64,000 nucleotides of DNA, taken from the NCBI GenBank assembly GCA_963666705.2, contig CAXXKO010000014.1, forward strand, positions 1-64,000, in the 5' to 3' direction. Source of the DNA: G963666705 sp963666705. Its GTDB lineage: Bacteria > Pseudomonadota > Alphaproteobacteria > CADEGL01. This document shows, in pieces, positions 1 through 9,354 of the stretch. Below the pieces are notes generated by a model, which saw only the letters and a program-made list of their open reading frames with translations, was not told the origin of the DNA and did no database searches. Made by a program: the position numbers and the translations under genes. The first letter of the stretch is position 1; each line of letters begins with the position of its first letter.

Positions 1-219
1 TCCGGCCTTCGCTATTGATGGGCTACAGCCGGATCAGCCCTTCCCAGAAACCGTGCCAGGACTAACATAGGAACTGGTACATAGAATGGGGGCAGGCCAG
101 ATGCCTACTTCGGGCGCGATACCGCCATCATTGAAAGGAGGACAGGATCAAAAACTGACTATCCAACACCGCCGCTTGAACCATCAACAACAAGTGTATC
201 GCACCCGTTCCTTGGACAC

Positions 220-1611
220 AAGTTTGTCTCATGCGGCGGGCCTGAGTGACATCGCGGTGTGCCACGCCTGGACGAGCTTGAGCGGGGCTCAGGTAGCCGT
301 TCTTCTCCACGATCCACTGGGCATTGTACTGTTCGACGAACCCGCGGACGGCGTTCCGCAGCTCCGCGATGTTGCGGTAGATGCGGCCATGGATGATCTG
401 TTCCTTGAGCGTGCGATTGAACCTCTCGGCGACGCCGTTGGTCTGGGGCTGTTCGACGAAGGCGTAGGACGGCTGGATGCCCCAGAACTTGATCTGGTTG
501 GTGAAGTGGTCCGACAGATACTGGGAGCCGTGATCCATCCGCAAGGCCAGCCCCCGCGCCGCACCGGCGGAGGTCGAGGCATACAGCCTCGCAAGCCCCA
601 TGGAGATCGGCTGAAGGGCGGCGAAGCGGTCGCCTCGCTTGCACACATGCCAGCCGACGCACTCGGCGTTCCAATGCTCGATGGCGGTGAATATCCAGCC
701 CCAGCCGTCGTCCACCGTGAACACCCGAGCGCCGTCCGTGCCCCACATGAGGTTGGGGCATGGGTGTGATCTCACCGACATGGGGATTTCCGCCACGGCG
801 GCGGCAGCGATGGGGCGAGAGCAGGTTGTTCTCGCGCATCACCCGGAGCACCCGCTTGCGGGAAACACGGATGCCACGACAGACCCGAAGCCGAGCCCAG
901 ACCTTGCGGTGTCCCTCGCCCTCCCAGGGGGATGCCTCCAGGTCGGCCTCGATGGCCACCAGCAGAGCCTCGTCCGAGATCGAGGGCTTCGGTCCCCGGC
1001 GCTTTGCTGGTGGGCGCTCAGCGGTGGCCTGCTGCCGGGATTTCATGGCGTAGAACGAGGAACGGGCAAAACCCCAGGCCGCACAGACCCGCTGGAGGCC
1101 GTAGGCCAACCCGTGCCGGGGAGAGGTGGCGGCACTCATCGCCGCGACCTCCGCCGCCCCAAAGGGCCGGACGTCTCCGTCTTGGCCTCCAGCAGTTCCA
1201 CCTGCATGATCAACTCCCCTGATCCGCTTATGGCGATGTCCAGTTCCCGCCTTCACCGGATCGCCTTGCGTTCCTTGAGCGAGGCATCGATCCCGGCGAT
1301 CGCCTTCTCACGCCACTGCTCGAGCCGGAAAATCTCCACGCCCAACTGCCGCGACAAAAGTTTCCACGGCTCGCCACGCAAAAGCCGCAGGGCAACCTCA
1401 CGTTGCGCGTCACCGTCCACCGCTGGCCAAGTCCCCAGCGGGCCTGCCGGCGAAACCTGGCCCGGGAAAACGTGGACGAGCCAAGCTCGCCCTCGTTTAC
1501 CACAGGCCCATCAACAGCAACTTTGTTCTCAAAAATTGTCGGTCATGTTCCGGTCCTCCTTGACACTTCGATTAAGCCAATTCTGTGTCCAAGGAAATCG
1601 GGTCCGACTCA
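220..1611 (-). mobile_element. IS3-family insertion sequence, copy 1 of a head-to-tail pair
   Basis: About 1.39 kb, nearly identical base for base to the next 1.39 kb (1611-2999). The transposase end reads AGTTTGTCTC at 221. The other end is GTCCGACTCA, which at 1602-1611 runs directly into the start of copy 2, leaving no real spacer. The ends form a weak imperfect inverted repeat (TGAGTCGGACCC against an AAGTTTGTCTC-like end), so boundaries are good to a few bases. Both transposase frames lie on the minus strand. The 219 bases upstream show no gene I recognise. Confidence 0.8.
229..1546 (-). pseudogene. IS3-family transposase orfA/orfB, frameshifted copy 1
   Basis: The IS3 transposase is normally an OrfA-OrfB fusion made by programmed frameshifting: OrfA is a helix-turn-helix protein and OrfB a DDE integrase. 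The start codon for OrfA lies at 1546 and for OrfB at 1139. In OrfB the N-terminal part and the catalytic part fall in different frames. The catalytic part, with WGTDGARVFTVDDG, DHGSQY and NGVAERFNRTLKEQ, is open from about 796. Comparison with copy 2 shows scattered single-base indels in both orfA and orfB, so this copy cannot make full-length transposase as written. The indels may be real decay or consensus errors in a near-identical repeat. Confidence 0.8.
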
Positions 1612-2999
1612 AGTTTGTCTCATGCGGCAGGCCTGAGTGACATCGCGGTGTGCCACGCCTGACGAGCTTGAGCGGGGCTCAGGTAGCCGTTCTTCTCCAC
1701 GATCCACTGGGCATTGTACTGTTCGACGAACCCGCGGACGGCGTTCCGCAGCTCCGCGATGTTGCGGTAGATGCGGCCATGGATGATCTGTTCCTTGAGC
1801 GTGCGATTGAACCTCTCGGCGACGCCGTTGGTCTGGGGCTGTTCGACGAAGGCGTAGGACGGCTGGATGCCCCAGAACTTGATCTGGTTGGTGAAGTGGT
1901 CCGACAGATACTGGGAGCCGTGATCCATCCGCAAGGCCAAGCCCCCGCGCCGCACCGGCGGAGGTCGAGGCATACAGCCTCGCAAGCCCCATGGAGATCG
2001 GCTGAAGGGCGGCGAAGCGGTCGCCTCGCTTGCACACATGCCAGCCGACGCACTCGGCGTTCCAATGCTCGATGGCGGTGAATATCCAGCCCAGCCGTCG
2101 TCCACCGTGAACACCCGAACGCCGTCCGTGCCCCACATGAGTTGGGGCATGGGTGATGATCTCACCGACATGGGGATTTCCGCCACGGCGGCGGCAGCGA
2201 TGGGGCGAGAGCAGGTTGTTCTCGCGCATCACCCGGAGCACCCGCTTGCGGAAACACGGATGCCACGACAGACCCGAAGCCGAGCCCAGACCTTGCGGTG
2301 TCCCTCGCCCTCCCAGGGGGATGCCTCCAGGTCGGCCTCGATGGCCACCAGCAGAGCCTCGTCCGAGATCGAGGGCTTCGGTCCCCGGCGCTTTGCTGGT
2401 GGGCGCTCAGCGGTGGCCTGCTGCCGGGATTTCATGGCGTAGAACGAGGAACGGGCAAACCCCAGGCCGCACAGACCCGCTGGAGGCCGTAGGCCAAACC
2501 CGTGCCGGGAGAGGTGGCGGCACTCATCGCCGCGACCTCCGCCGCCCCAAAGGGCCGGACGTCTCCGTCTTGGCCTCCAGCAGTTCCACCTGCATGATCA
2601 ACTCCCCGACCGCTTCATGGCGATGTCCAGTTCCGCCTTCACCGGATCGCCCTTGCGTTCCTTGAGCGAGGCATCGATCCCGGCGATCGCCTTCTCACGC
2701 CACTGCTCGAGCCGGAAAATCTCCACGCCCAACTGCCGCGACAAAAGTTCCACCGGCTCGCCACGCAAAAGCCGCAGGGCAACCTCACGCTTGCGCGTCA
2801 CCGTCCACCGCTGGCCAAGTCCCAGCGGGCCTGCCGGCGAAACCTGGCCCGGGGAAAACGTGGACGAGCCAAGCTCGCCCTCGTTTACCACAGGCCCATC
2901 AACAGCAACTTTGTTCTCAAAATTGTCGGTCATGTTCCGGTCCTCCTTGGACACTTCGATTAAGCCAATTCTGTGTCCAAGGAAATCGGGTCCGACTCA
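1611..2999 (-). mobile_element. IS3-family insertion sequence, copy 2 of a head-to-tail pair
   Basis: Second tandem copy in the same orientation as copy 1. Its outer end, GTCCGACTCA, finishes at 2999 exactly where the reading frame of a cytochrome P460 gene begins, so this end marks an insertion or deletion boundary inside that gene. Abutted IS3 ends resemble the dimer or minicircle junctions known as transposition intermediates for this family, but a tandem assembly artefact would look the same. Confidence 0.8.
1620..2933 (-). pseudogene. IS3-family transposase orfA/orfB, frameshifted copy 2
   Basis: OrfA begins at 2933 (MTDNFENKVAVDG) and shows the helix-turn-helix region of IS3 OrfA (REVALRLLRGEPVELLSRQ, then LGVEIFRLEQW). 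It loses frame near 2612, where one base appears to be missing. OrfB should run from 2527 to 1620. Its catalytic half is open from 2186 with the DDE-type blocks RMDHGSQYLSDHF and NGVAERFNRTLKEQ, ending AMSLRPAA. The middle of OrfB is broken again near 2240. Between them the two copies contain enough intact pieces to rebuild one complete OrfA and OrfB, so the family was active recently or the indels are sequencing errors. Confidence 0.8.
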
Positions 3000-3440
3000 G
3001 CTTGGAGCTCCAACGCCATCGGTGAGAATGCAAGCGTCGACTACCCGTCCGACTACCGTTCCTGGCAGCACGTCAAGTCGATGATTATCCAGCCGGGTCA
3101 TGAAATGGAAGACCCGTTCAAGGGTATCCACCACATATACGCCAATTCAGAAGCGATGAGAGGGCTGACCAGCGGTCAATACGACGATGGAGCCGTTTTC
3201 GTGTTCGATCTTCTCGACTATGACGAAAGCGACAAGACGATTGTCGAGACGGGCCGCAAATTCCTTGATGTAATGCAATACGACAGTGCAAAGTTCTCGG
3301 AAACTGGCGGTTGGGGTTATGAAACATTCGTTGGTGACAGTAAAACAGAGCGTCTTGTCCAAGACGTCGTTGATTTTTGTTTTGGCTGCCATATGCTGGC
3401 CGAGGATACGAACTATATCTTCAGCCAATATCGTCCGTGA
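3000..3440 (+). pseudogene. Cytochrome P460 family protein, 5' end removed by IS3
   Basis: The frame contains YPSDYRSWQHVKSMII near its start, then GIHHIYAN, and ends CFGCHMLAEDTNYIFSQYRP. The CxxCH c-type haem motif next to the C terminus is the mark of the cytochrome P460 family: periplasmic haem proteins that oxidise hydroxylamine or handle NO. Two relatives with the same C-terminal layout lie at 11443 and 12177. Codon 1 of the remnant abuts the IS3 end. An ATG at 2973 inside the IS could start translation, but the product would have no signal peptide and could not receive haem c in the periplasm. This is therefore very likely a non-functional remnant of a third P460 gene. Confidence 0.8.
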
Positions 3441-3811
3441 AGAAGGCAAAATTCAAAGATAAAGCCGTTCCTATCCGGTTAATGCAGATGCCCACTCCAT
3501 ATAGGGTAAACGGCGCGCCGTGCCAACACCGCCCAATCGGCTGCTTTTGACCCGACTCGGACATTCCCAGTGCCGCATGCCTATCGGAACAAGTGCCGAT
3601 CGTAGAAGCCGGGTGAGGGTTTCAAAACGCTAGATTCCATAACCGCGAATTTCGCGCCACGGTCAGTTCAAGAACATTCCCAATGAAACGGGGCGATCCC
3701 GGGTGACAGCCCCGATACAATAACCCGCGGATAGATGTGAGGCGCGGTGCATCTCTGTGAATGCGCTAGTACCCACTTTCATAATTCCGTGTGCCATACG
3801 ATCGCTTTTCC

Positions 3812-5260
3812 GATCGTGTCCCGGCAGGTGGTGTAAGAGCGTTGCGCTCTACGCGGCTCCCGGCGGGTAGGGCCGGGACGTTCAGGCTGCCACGGTGGGC
3901 AGCGTGATGGGGACACCATCGCCCAGCGGAGCGATGGATTCCAGCGTCATGTATCTCCTTGAGACGGCCCACTCGTCGTTCTGCTCGAGAAGGATGGCGC
4001 CGACGAGCCGTGTGATGGCGTCTTCGTTGGGAAAGATGCCGACGACGTTGGTGCGGCGCTTGACCTCGGCATGGAGCCGTTCGATCGGGTTGGTCGAATG
4101 CAACTTCTGGCGGTGCTCCTTGGGGAAGCTCATGTAGGCGAGGACGTCGTGCTCGGCTTCGTCCATCAGGGCGGCGAGCTTGGGGACCTTGGGCCTGAGC
4201 TGGTCGGCGACCTGACGCCACTGGACCTTCGCGCTGTCGGCGTCCTCCTGGGCGAAGGCGGTGGCGACGAAGGCGGAGACGACGCGCCGGCCCTGCTTGC
4301 CGGCATGGGCCAGCAGGTTGCGGGCGAAGTGCACGCGGCATCTTTGCCAGGTGGCGCCGAGGATCCGGGTCGCGGCGGCCTTCAGGCCCTTGTGGTCGTC
4401 GGAGATCACCAGCTTCACGCCGCGCAGCCCGCGCCGGGCCAGCGAGCGCAGGAACTCAGTCCAGAAGGTCTCGGCCTCCGACGCGCCGATCGCCATGCCC
4501 AGGACCTCGCGGCGGCCTTGGTCGTTGACGGCCACAGCCACGGTCACCGCGACCGAGACGATGCGTCCGGTCTGGCGCACCTTCACATAAGTCGCATCCA
4601 GCCACAGATAGGGCCAGTCGCCCTCCAGCGGTCGATCAAGGAAGCCGTTGACCTTATCGTCGATCTCGCCGCACAGCCTGGAGACCTGGCTCTTGGAGAC
4701 GCCCGACATCCCCATCGCCTGAACCAGATCGTCGACCGAGCGGGTCGACACGCCCTGGATGTAGGCCTCCTGGATCACCGCAGCCAGCGCCTTCTCGGCC
4801 ATCCGCCGCGGCTCCAGGAAGCCGGGGAAGTAGCTCCCCTTCCTCAGCTTCGGGATCTTCAACTCGACCGTGCCGGCCCGGGTCTCCCAGGACCGGTCGC
4901 CGGTAGCCGTTGCGGTGGGTGATACGATCCGCCGAGCGCTCGCCGTGAGCGGCGCCGGTCAGGCCCTCGACCTCCAGTGCCATCAGCCGCTCGGCCGTGA
5001 AGCCGATCATCTCGCGAAGCAGATCGGCATCGGAGCTCTTCTCCAAAAGCGCGCGTAGGGTCATCATGTCCTGGGTCATCGTGGTTCTCCTTCGGGTCAG
5101 GTTGGTTCGCACTAGCCCAACCCTAAACCGGAACCGCGATGGCCTCCGCTGTGGATAGCCGGCTTGCCTACGCCAGACTCTCGGCGGTCGCTACGGCAAG
5201 CCGCCTACCCACAGCTACCAGAGGCTCCAACAACTCCTACACCACGTCCTGGGACACGAC
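3812..5260 (-). mobile_element. IS256-family insertion sequence
   Basis: 1449 bp. The left end is GATCGTGTCCCGGCAGGTGG and the right end read inward is GTCGTGTCCCAGGACGTGG, a good imperfect inverted repeat of about 27 bp. CGCTTTTCC at 3803-3811 is repeated at 5261-5269, a perfect 9-bp target duplication, fitting the 8-9 bp made by IS256. The target is the stem of repeat A, which is intact elsewhere in the window, so the insertion is unambiguous. Confidence 0.93.
3882..5079 (-). pseudogene. IS256-family (Mutator-type) transposase with one frameshift
   Basis: Reconstructed, the protein starts at 5079 (MTQDMMTLRALLEKSSDADL) and is about 400 residues, normal for IS256. The DDE residues are visible in WLDATYVKVR, VISDDHKGL and NPIERLHAEVKRRT. 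The N-terminal piece shows MIGFTAERLMALEVEGLTGA and RNGYR, typical of the family. One extra base near 4892-4898 moves the frame between RNGYR and the expected WETRAGTVELKIPKL, splitting the gene in two. From 4862 to 3882 the frame is open, covering all catalytic residues but not the N-terminal DNA-binding part. It could be a recent inactivation or a base-calling error. Confidence 0.85.
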
Positions 5261-5694
5261 CGCTTTTCCCGTCTCCTCGGTAGGTGGGGGCGCGCCGGCG
5301 ATGCCGGGGCATCGTCCAGCGTCCCCGACGCCCCGAGGGGGCGGGAAAAGCGATCCGTAGGGCGGCGCCCCGAGGCCCCCGGACGTCGTCGCGCGACGCT
5401 TGTGATGCCCCGGCATCACGGCGCGCCACGCTCCTAGCCGGGAACCTCGGGGCGCCGTCGTATGGCACACGGAATTATGAAAGTGGGTACTAGGCCGCGT
5501 ACACCCGCACTGGTCAAGGCGGCGGCAATTGTCGGTGACGCAAATACCGAATGGCGCCGGGACGTGTCGACACGATACAATCGCACCACTAACCGCGACA
5601 GCACGGAGTTCGATTTGAAACAAGCGACAACGCCACGACCCGACGGGGGCCAGCGCCGTTTCACTGTCGGACGCATGAATCGGCGCGATGGCGA

Positions 5695-6687
5695 ATGGCA
5701 CGGCGGTGTGGAGACGAAAAGGATGTGCCGCCACCGCGACCGCCGCGGCACGTGAGCGCGCCACAGCCCGCGCCGACGCTCGACACGTTCGCCGGGCTCA
5801 ACCTGCTGGCCCTGGCCCTGACCTGGGGCTTCGCCTTCCTCTTCATCGAAGTCGCGCTGACCGGTATTGAGCCGTTCATGCTGGTGCAGCTTCGCGTGCT
5901 GATTGCAGCACTGGCGTTGTGGCCGTTCGTGCTGGCGACCGGGACGGAGGTGCCGCGCGACGGGCGCACCTGGGCGGCGCTGTTCGGCTTTGGGTTCCTC
6001 AACAACGTCATCCCCTATTCGCTGTTGACCTGGGGCCAGACCTACATCCAGTCCCACGAGGCCGCGATACTGCTCGCCGCGGCGCCGGTCTTCGTCGTCG
6101 TGCTGGCGCATTTCATGACGCGTGACGAGAAGATGACCGTGGCCAAGCTCGCCGGCGTCCTCATCGGCGTCGTCGGCGTCGCGGTGCTGGTCGACCCCGG
6201 CGCGCTTCTCAGTGGCTCGGAATCGTCCCTCGGCGCGGTGATGCTGCTCGGCACGGCCCTTTTCTATGCCTGCGCCGGCGTCTTCACGCGACTGACCCTC
6301 ACGCACGTGCCGACGCCGATGGCGGCGACCGGCATGCTGACGACCTCGAGCATCATGATGGTGCCGGTGACGGTGGCGAGCGGCGCCACCCTGACCTGGC
6401 CACTCGTGTGGCCGGCAATGGGCGCCGTGGCGGCACTCGCGCTGCTCAGCACCTCGCTCGCCTACGTCTTCTATTTCAACGTCTTGAAGCGCGCGGGTGC
6501 GATCAACCTGATGCTGGTGACGTTGATGATGCCGGTGATCGCGACGGCGGCCGGTGTCGCCTTTCTCGACGAGGTGATCCTCACGCGCAGCTTCGTCGGC
6601 GCCGCCATCGTGGCGCTGGCGCTGGCGCTGATCGACGGGCGGGTGCTTCGCGTGTTCGCTCGATGCCATCGTAGCAATGGGACTTGA
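5695..6687 (+). CDS. EamA/DMT-superfamily transporter
   Basis: An inner-membrane permease of the drug/metabolite transporter superfamily; the substrate cannot be told from sequence. After about 30 residues the protein shows ten hydrophobic segments arranged as two EamA repeats. The first starts NLLALALTWGFAFLFIEVAL and the second ALFYACAGVFTRLTL, with the family-like YVFYFNVLKRAGA near the end. Length (about 310-330 residues) is normal. I kept the ATG at 5695, but a GTG at 5752 (VSAPQPAPTLD) would remove an unusual charged, proline-rich N terminus and may be the true start. No convincing ribosome binding site precedes either. It is cargo in the 7.45-kb element, downstream of repeat A. Confidence 0.85.
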   Translation: MARRCGDEKDVPPPRPPRHVSAPQPAPTLDTFAGLNLLALALTWGFAFLFIEVALTGIEPFMLVQLRVLIAALALWPFVLATGTEVPRDGRTWAALFGFGFLNNVIPYSLLTWGQTYIQSHEAAILLAAAPVFVVVLAHFMTRDEKMTVAKLAGVLIGVVGVAVLVDPGALLSGSESSLGAVMLLGTALFYACAGVFTRLTLTHVPTPMAATGMLTTSSIMMVPVTVASGATLTWPLVWPAMGAVAALALLSTSLAYVFYFNVLKRAGAINLMLVTLMMPVIATAAGVAFLDEVILTRSFVGAAIVALALALIDGRVLRVFARCHRSNGT

Positions 6688-6840
6688 CCGCGAGATACTC
6701 GCCGCTTCCGTAATGACCGAACGCCTGTGGCCGACGCCCGGTTCCCTGACGCCGCCAACCGGCACCACCTCGACCGAAATCCGCCCGGTGTTGATACCGA
6801 TGATGCCGCTTTCAATGTCTTCGGCCTTGGCACAAGATTA

Positions 6841-7014
6841 TACCAAGCTTCGGTGATAGGAACCCATCGAGATCGCCTCTCCGACTTCCCGGCTAGGAGC
6901 GGGCGCACGGGCGATGCGGCGCATCGGCAAGCGTTCGCGACGACGTCCGGGGGGCCGGAGAGGCGACCCTGCGGGCGCTTGTCCAAGACTTTCGGACAGC
7001 GTCGCGGTCCGCTT
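6841..7014. repeat. Structured repeat family B, left part (copy a)
   Basis: It starts with terminal sequence TACCAAGCTTCGGTGATAGG, the reverse complement of the right end at 7508-7526. It contains arm 1: stem TCGCCTCTCCG pairing with CGGAGAGGCGA, with CTAGGAGCG and a CGATGCGGCGCATCG hairpin between. It stops inside arm 2. Bases 6891-7014 recur essentially unchanged at 7316-7439 as a 124-bp direct repeat. Confidence 0.8.
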
Positions 7015-7040
7015 GCTACAAGCAGACCGTCTGAGCCGGT

Positions 7041-7177
7041 GAACTCTTCGGCCAGTGGATCAAGCAGGCATCTTCGGGGATCAAGTCAGTTCCTGCTGCG
7101 CGCCGTGAGAAGGTCACATGCGAATGACGCAGATGATCTGCACCGCCGGTCACAACCTGGCCAAGCTCGCCGTCGCA
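7041..7177 (+). pseudogene. Relic of an IS1182-type transposase C terminus
   Basis: Translated over several frames, this stretch gives WIKQA, then SQFLLRA, then REKVTCE, then QMICTAGHNLAKLAV. That series, in that order, matches the C-terminal end of IS1182-type transposases (a KQ..GFRQFLLRG..KV..EW..ICTAHNLLKL pattern). At least two frameshifts separate the pieces and nothing remains of the catalytic domain. It lies between the two 124-bp direct repeats. A repeat-B terminus (TGGGTTCCTATCATCGAAGC) follows at about 7292, suggesting that repeat B shares ends with this IS. Confidence 0.55.
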
Positions 7178-7315
7178 AGAAGCGCCATCGACCTGGACGC
7201 CGAGACTCTACATCTTTGTTACAGAGCCGAAGGCAACCACCCATGAGCCAAAGCACTTGACGACAGACCGTCGCAAATCACCAACCAATTGATTGGGTTC
7301 CTATCATCGAAGCTT

Positions 7316-7530
7316 GGCTAGGAGCGGGCGCACGGGCGATGCGGCGCATCGGCAAGCGTTCGCGACGACGTCCGGGGGGCCGGAGAGGCGACCCTGCGGG
7401 CGCTTGTCCAAGACTTTCGGACAGCGTCGCGGTCCGCTTCCGATGCGCCGCATCGCTGCGCGAACCTCTCCTAGCCGAAAGACTTGGACAACCGTCTCGA
7501 TGGGTTCCTATCATCGAAGCTTGGTATTAT
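7316..7530. repeat. Structured repeat family B (copy b), right end intact
   Basis: It contains both arms. Arm 1 carries CTAGGAGCG and CGATGCGGCGCATCG. Arm 2 closes with GCTTGTCCAAGACTTTCGG pairing with CCGAAAGACTTGGACAA and holds CGATGCGCCGCATCG. It ends in GGGTTCCTATCATCGAAGC. Its left side is preceded by another copy of that same right end in direct orientation (about 7292-7315) rather than by the inverted left end, so this locus has been rearranged. Confidence 0.8.
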
Positions 7531-7852
7531 TGGAGCACCGCATCGAATTCTATGCAGTACGCGAGTTCCTTGGGCTTTCGGAATTGGCTACAAACGCCCC
7601 TGCAAGCCAACCTTCAGCGACGGTGAGTTCAGGGTGGTAAGCAGATGCTCCGGATGATTCCGACCGCTCTACCCCCAACTCCGGACGTGGAAAGGTCGTG
7701 GCGCTGACGGGTGCTTTTGACCCACAGCCGAAGTTTATCGACCTCAACTCACATCCAAACACTTGCTGGCTTTTGGTTCGGCCAAGAGGTCGGACCGGTG
7801 TGCCTCCCTGCTTGAATTGAATTACGATGCGGCGCATTGTCACCAGCTTGAA
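7531..7852. other. Gene-free stretch inside the 7.45-kb element
   Basis: About 320 bases between repeat B and IS1595. No reading frame resembles a known family and I see no RNA gene. The only repeated words are two occurrences of CTTGAATTGAAT near 7811 and 7848, the second forming part of the IS1595 target site. Confidence 0.5.
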
Positions 7853-7860
7853 TTGAATAT

Positions 7861-8935
7861 CGTCCCTATCCGGTTAAGGCAGGTCGTGCGCCCTGGGGTT
7901 GCAAGCCGTGGATCAACTGGCGGTATGTGATGGTTGGCCGGGCCATGGCGCGGCTCAGGACGAAGTCGCCGAGGTCGTCGATCCGCCGGCGGCGGTTGAA
8001 GCGATAGGCCCATTCCCGGCCATAGCGCGGCAAGTGCTTGGCGCTGACGCCATGGTAAGTGCCGTTGAGCCAGGTCTTGAGGTTGCTGAACAGGACGTGG
8101 ATGATCGGCATCTGCGTCTCGGCGTTCTTGCCTTGGCCTTGGACGGTGGGCTGGTGCCGGTAGACGGCGCCGAGCCCGGCATAGCCCTTGAAATCGTCGG
8201 TCAGCAGGCGCGCGCCCGGCGTCACGGCGGCCCGCACGAAGCCGCCGAGCTGCTCGGCATTGGCCCGGGGCAGGATGGCAAGCCGCGCCCGGCCGGCGAC
8301 GAAGCCGCTGCCCTCGACCCCCTTGCCCGGCGCCACCGCCACCTTCTCCACCGCCAGCACGAGCAGGCTCTTGTTGGCATTGGCCATCCCGCGGCCCCGG
8401 CTCTCGGGCTTGCCGCGCCCGCCGTAGTAGCTCTCATCGACCTCGACCATGCCGTCCAGCAACGCATCCGGCCGCTCCGCCAAGCCATGGCGCAGCTTGT
8501 GAGCCATCAGCCATGCGGTCTCATAGCGAAGCCCCAGCTCGCGCGCCAGGAACAGGGCCGAGACCCCGCGCTTGTCCCGCCCCATCAACCACGCCGCCAG
8601 GAACCATTTGGGCAACGGTGTGCGGGTGCGGTGGAAGATGGTTCCCGCCGTCACCGACTCTTGACGACCGCAAGCCGCGCATTCGAAGACGCGCGCCCGC
8701 GCCTTGTGCCGATAGCCCCGCCGGTGCCCGCAGCGGGCGCACGCAAACCCAGACGGCCAGCGTCGATCCGCCAAGGCCAGGATGCACGATTCCTCGTCTC
8801 GGTAGCGCTCTTGGAACGTCAACAAGCCGCTCATGCCCTGTCTCCCGACCAATCCTCAGAGGCGGGAACAGTACACCCTTAGAGCGAACATATAAAGAAC
8901 ACTCGGTCGCTACCTGCATTAACCGGATAGGGACG
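7861..8935 (-). mobile_element. IS1595-family insertion sequence
   Basis: 1075 bp. Left end CGTCCCTATCCGGTTAAGGC; right end read inward CGTCCCTATCCGGTTAATGC. Flanks are TTGAATAT (7853-7860) and TTGAATAA (8936-8943), matching 7 of 8 bases, consistent with the 8-bp duplication of this family. It inserted 36 bp upstream of the RiPP precursor start codon. Its termini match those of the surrounding 7.45-kb element. Confidence 0.9.
7866..8852 (-). CDS. IS1595-family (ISXO2-like) transposase
   Basis: A transposase that cuts and joins IS1595 ends. The N-terminal zinc ribbon is visible as CARCGH and then CAACGRQ around residues 38-62. The catalytic core has DESYYGGRGK, LLTDDFKGYAGL and the family-typical HVLFSNLKTWLNGTYHGVS followed by RFNRR. 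The 328 residues are slightly long for the family. An alternative ATG at 8834 (MSGLLTFQERY) is a better family start. The stop codon lies inside the left inverted repeat. The frame is intact, making this the only apparently functional transposase able to act on the ends of the larger element. Confidence 0.93.
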   Translation of the reverse strand: MVGRQGMSGLLTFQERYRDEESCILALADRRWPSGFACARCGHRRGYRHKARARVFECAACGRQESVTAGTIFHRTRTPLPKWFLAAWLMGRDKRGVSALFLARELGLRYETAWLMAHKLRHGLAERPDALLDGMVEVDESYYGGRGKPESRGRGMANANKSLLVLAVEKVAVAPGKGVEGSGFVAGRARLAILPRANAEQLGGFVRAAVTPGARLLTDDFKGYAGLGAVYRHQPTVQGQGKNAETQMPIIHVLFSNLKTWLNGTYHGVSAKHLPRYGREWAYRFNRRRRIDDLGDFVLSRAMARPTITYRQLIHGLQPQGARPALTG

Positions 8936-8971
8936 TTGAATAAATCCAGTTGCCAACAGGGAGGCGACACC

Positions 8972-9253
8972 ATGGCGATCACCAAAGCCATTGCGCGCGC
9001 GTGGACTAACGCGGACTACAAAGCCAAGCTGTTGAGCGACCCTCATGCCGCCCTGGCCGAGGTCGGTGTCGAGGTTCCCGCGGGCACGACCGTGAAGGTG
9101 TTGGAGAACACAGCCGATACCCAACACCTGGTGCTGCCGGTGAGCCCGGCCGCGGTCGGTGAGCTCTCAAGCGAGGAGCTAGAGAAGGTTGCGGGTGGCG
9201 GCGGTCCGCCGGCGTCGGATGCGTGTTCATGGAATGATAATTGCGGCGTATGA
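8972..9253 (+). CDS. RiPP precursor with nitrile-hydratase-like (NHLP) leader
   Basis: A 93-residue peptide precursor. Residues 1-60 resemble the alpha subunit of nitrile hydratase: WTNADYKAKLLSDPHAALAE, VGVEVPAGTTVKVLENT, QHLVLP. This fold is known as a leader in ribosomally made peptides. A linker SSEELEKVAGG follows, with the double-glycine export/cleavage site at 75-76. The core is then GGPPASDACSWNDNCGV, with two cysteines (85, 91), one serine in the CSW stretch and no threonine. GGGAGG-like purines (CAGGGAGGCG, 8957-8966) sit a few bases before the ATG. The IS1595 end is only 36 bp upstream, so the native promoter has been displaced. No maturation enzyme or peptidase-containing ABC transporter is present in the window. 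Confidence 0.88.
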   Translation: MAITKAIARAWTNADYKAKLLSDPHAALAEVGVEVPAGTTVKVLENTADTQHLVLPVSPAAVGELSSEELEKVAGGGGPPASDACSWNDNCGV

Positions 9254-9354
9254 GAGGTGCTAATCGAAGGATAGACCTCTCCTGTCCCCTGCGTGGATGG
9301 ACGGTGCCGCGGCTCTGGACATGGGCTGGCGCACCGGTCGGAGACCGGGGCGCC

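Larger units (their letters stand above)
3766..5493. repeat. Structured repeat family A, copy 1, split by IS256
   Basis: The left arm (3766-3811) begins CTAGTACCCACTTTCATAA and the right arm (5261-5493) ends with its reverse complement and CTAG. Without the IS256 insert it would be a repeat of about 270 bp like those at 45915, 50225 and 62218. The CTAG at both ends is either a 4-bp target duplication or part of the termini. The interior holds two stem arms, each with a GATGCC-type hairpin. Confidence 0.9.

Noticed and set aside
8972..9253. Nitrile hydratase alpha subunit
   Set aside because: The protein is only 93 residues, lacks the CxxCSC metal site, and ends with a double-glycine and short core, so it is a RiPP precursor leader.
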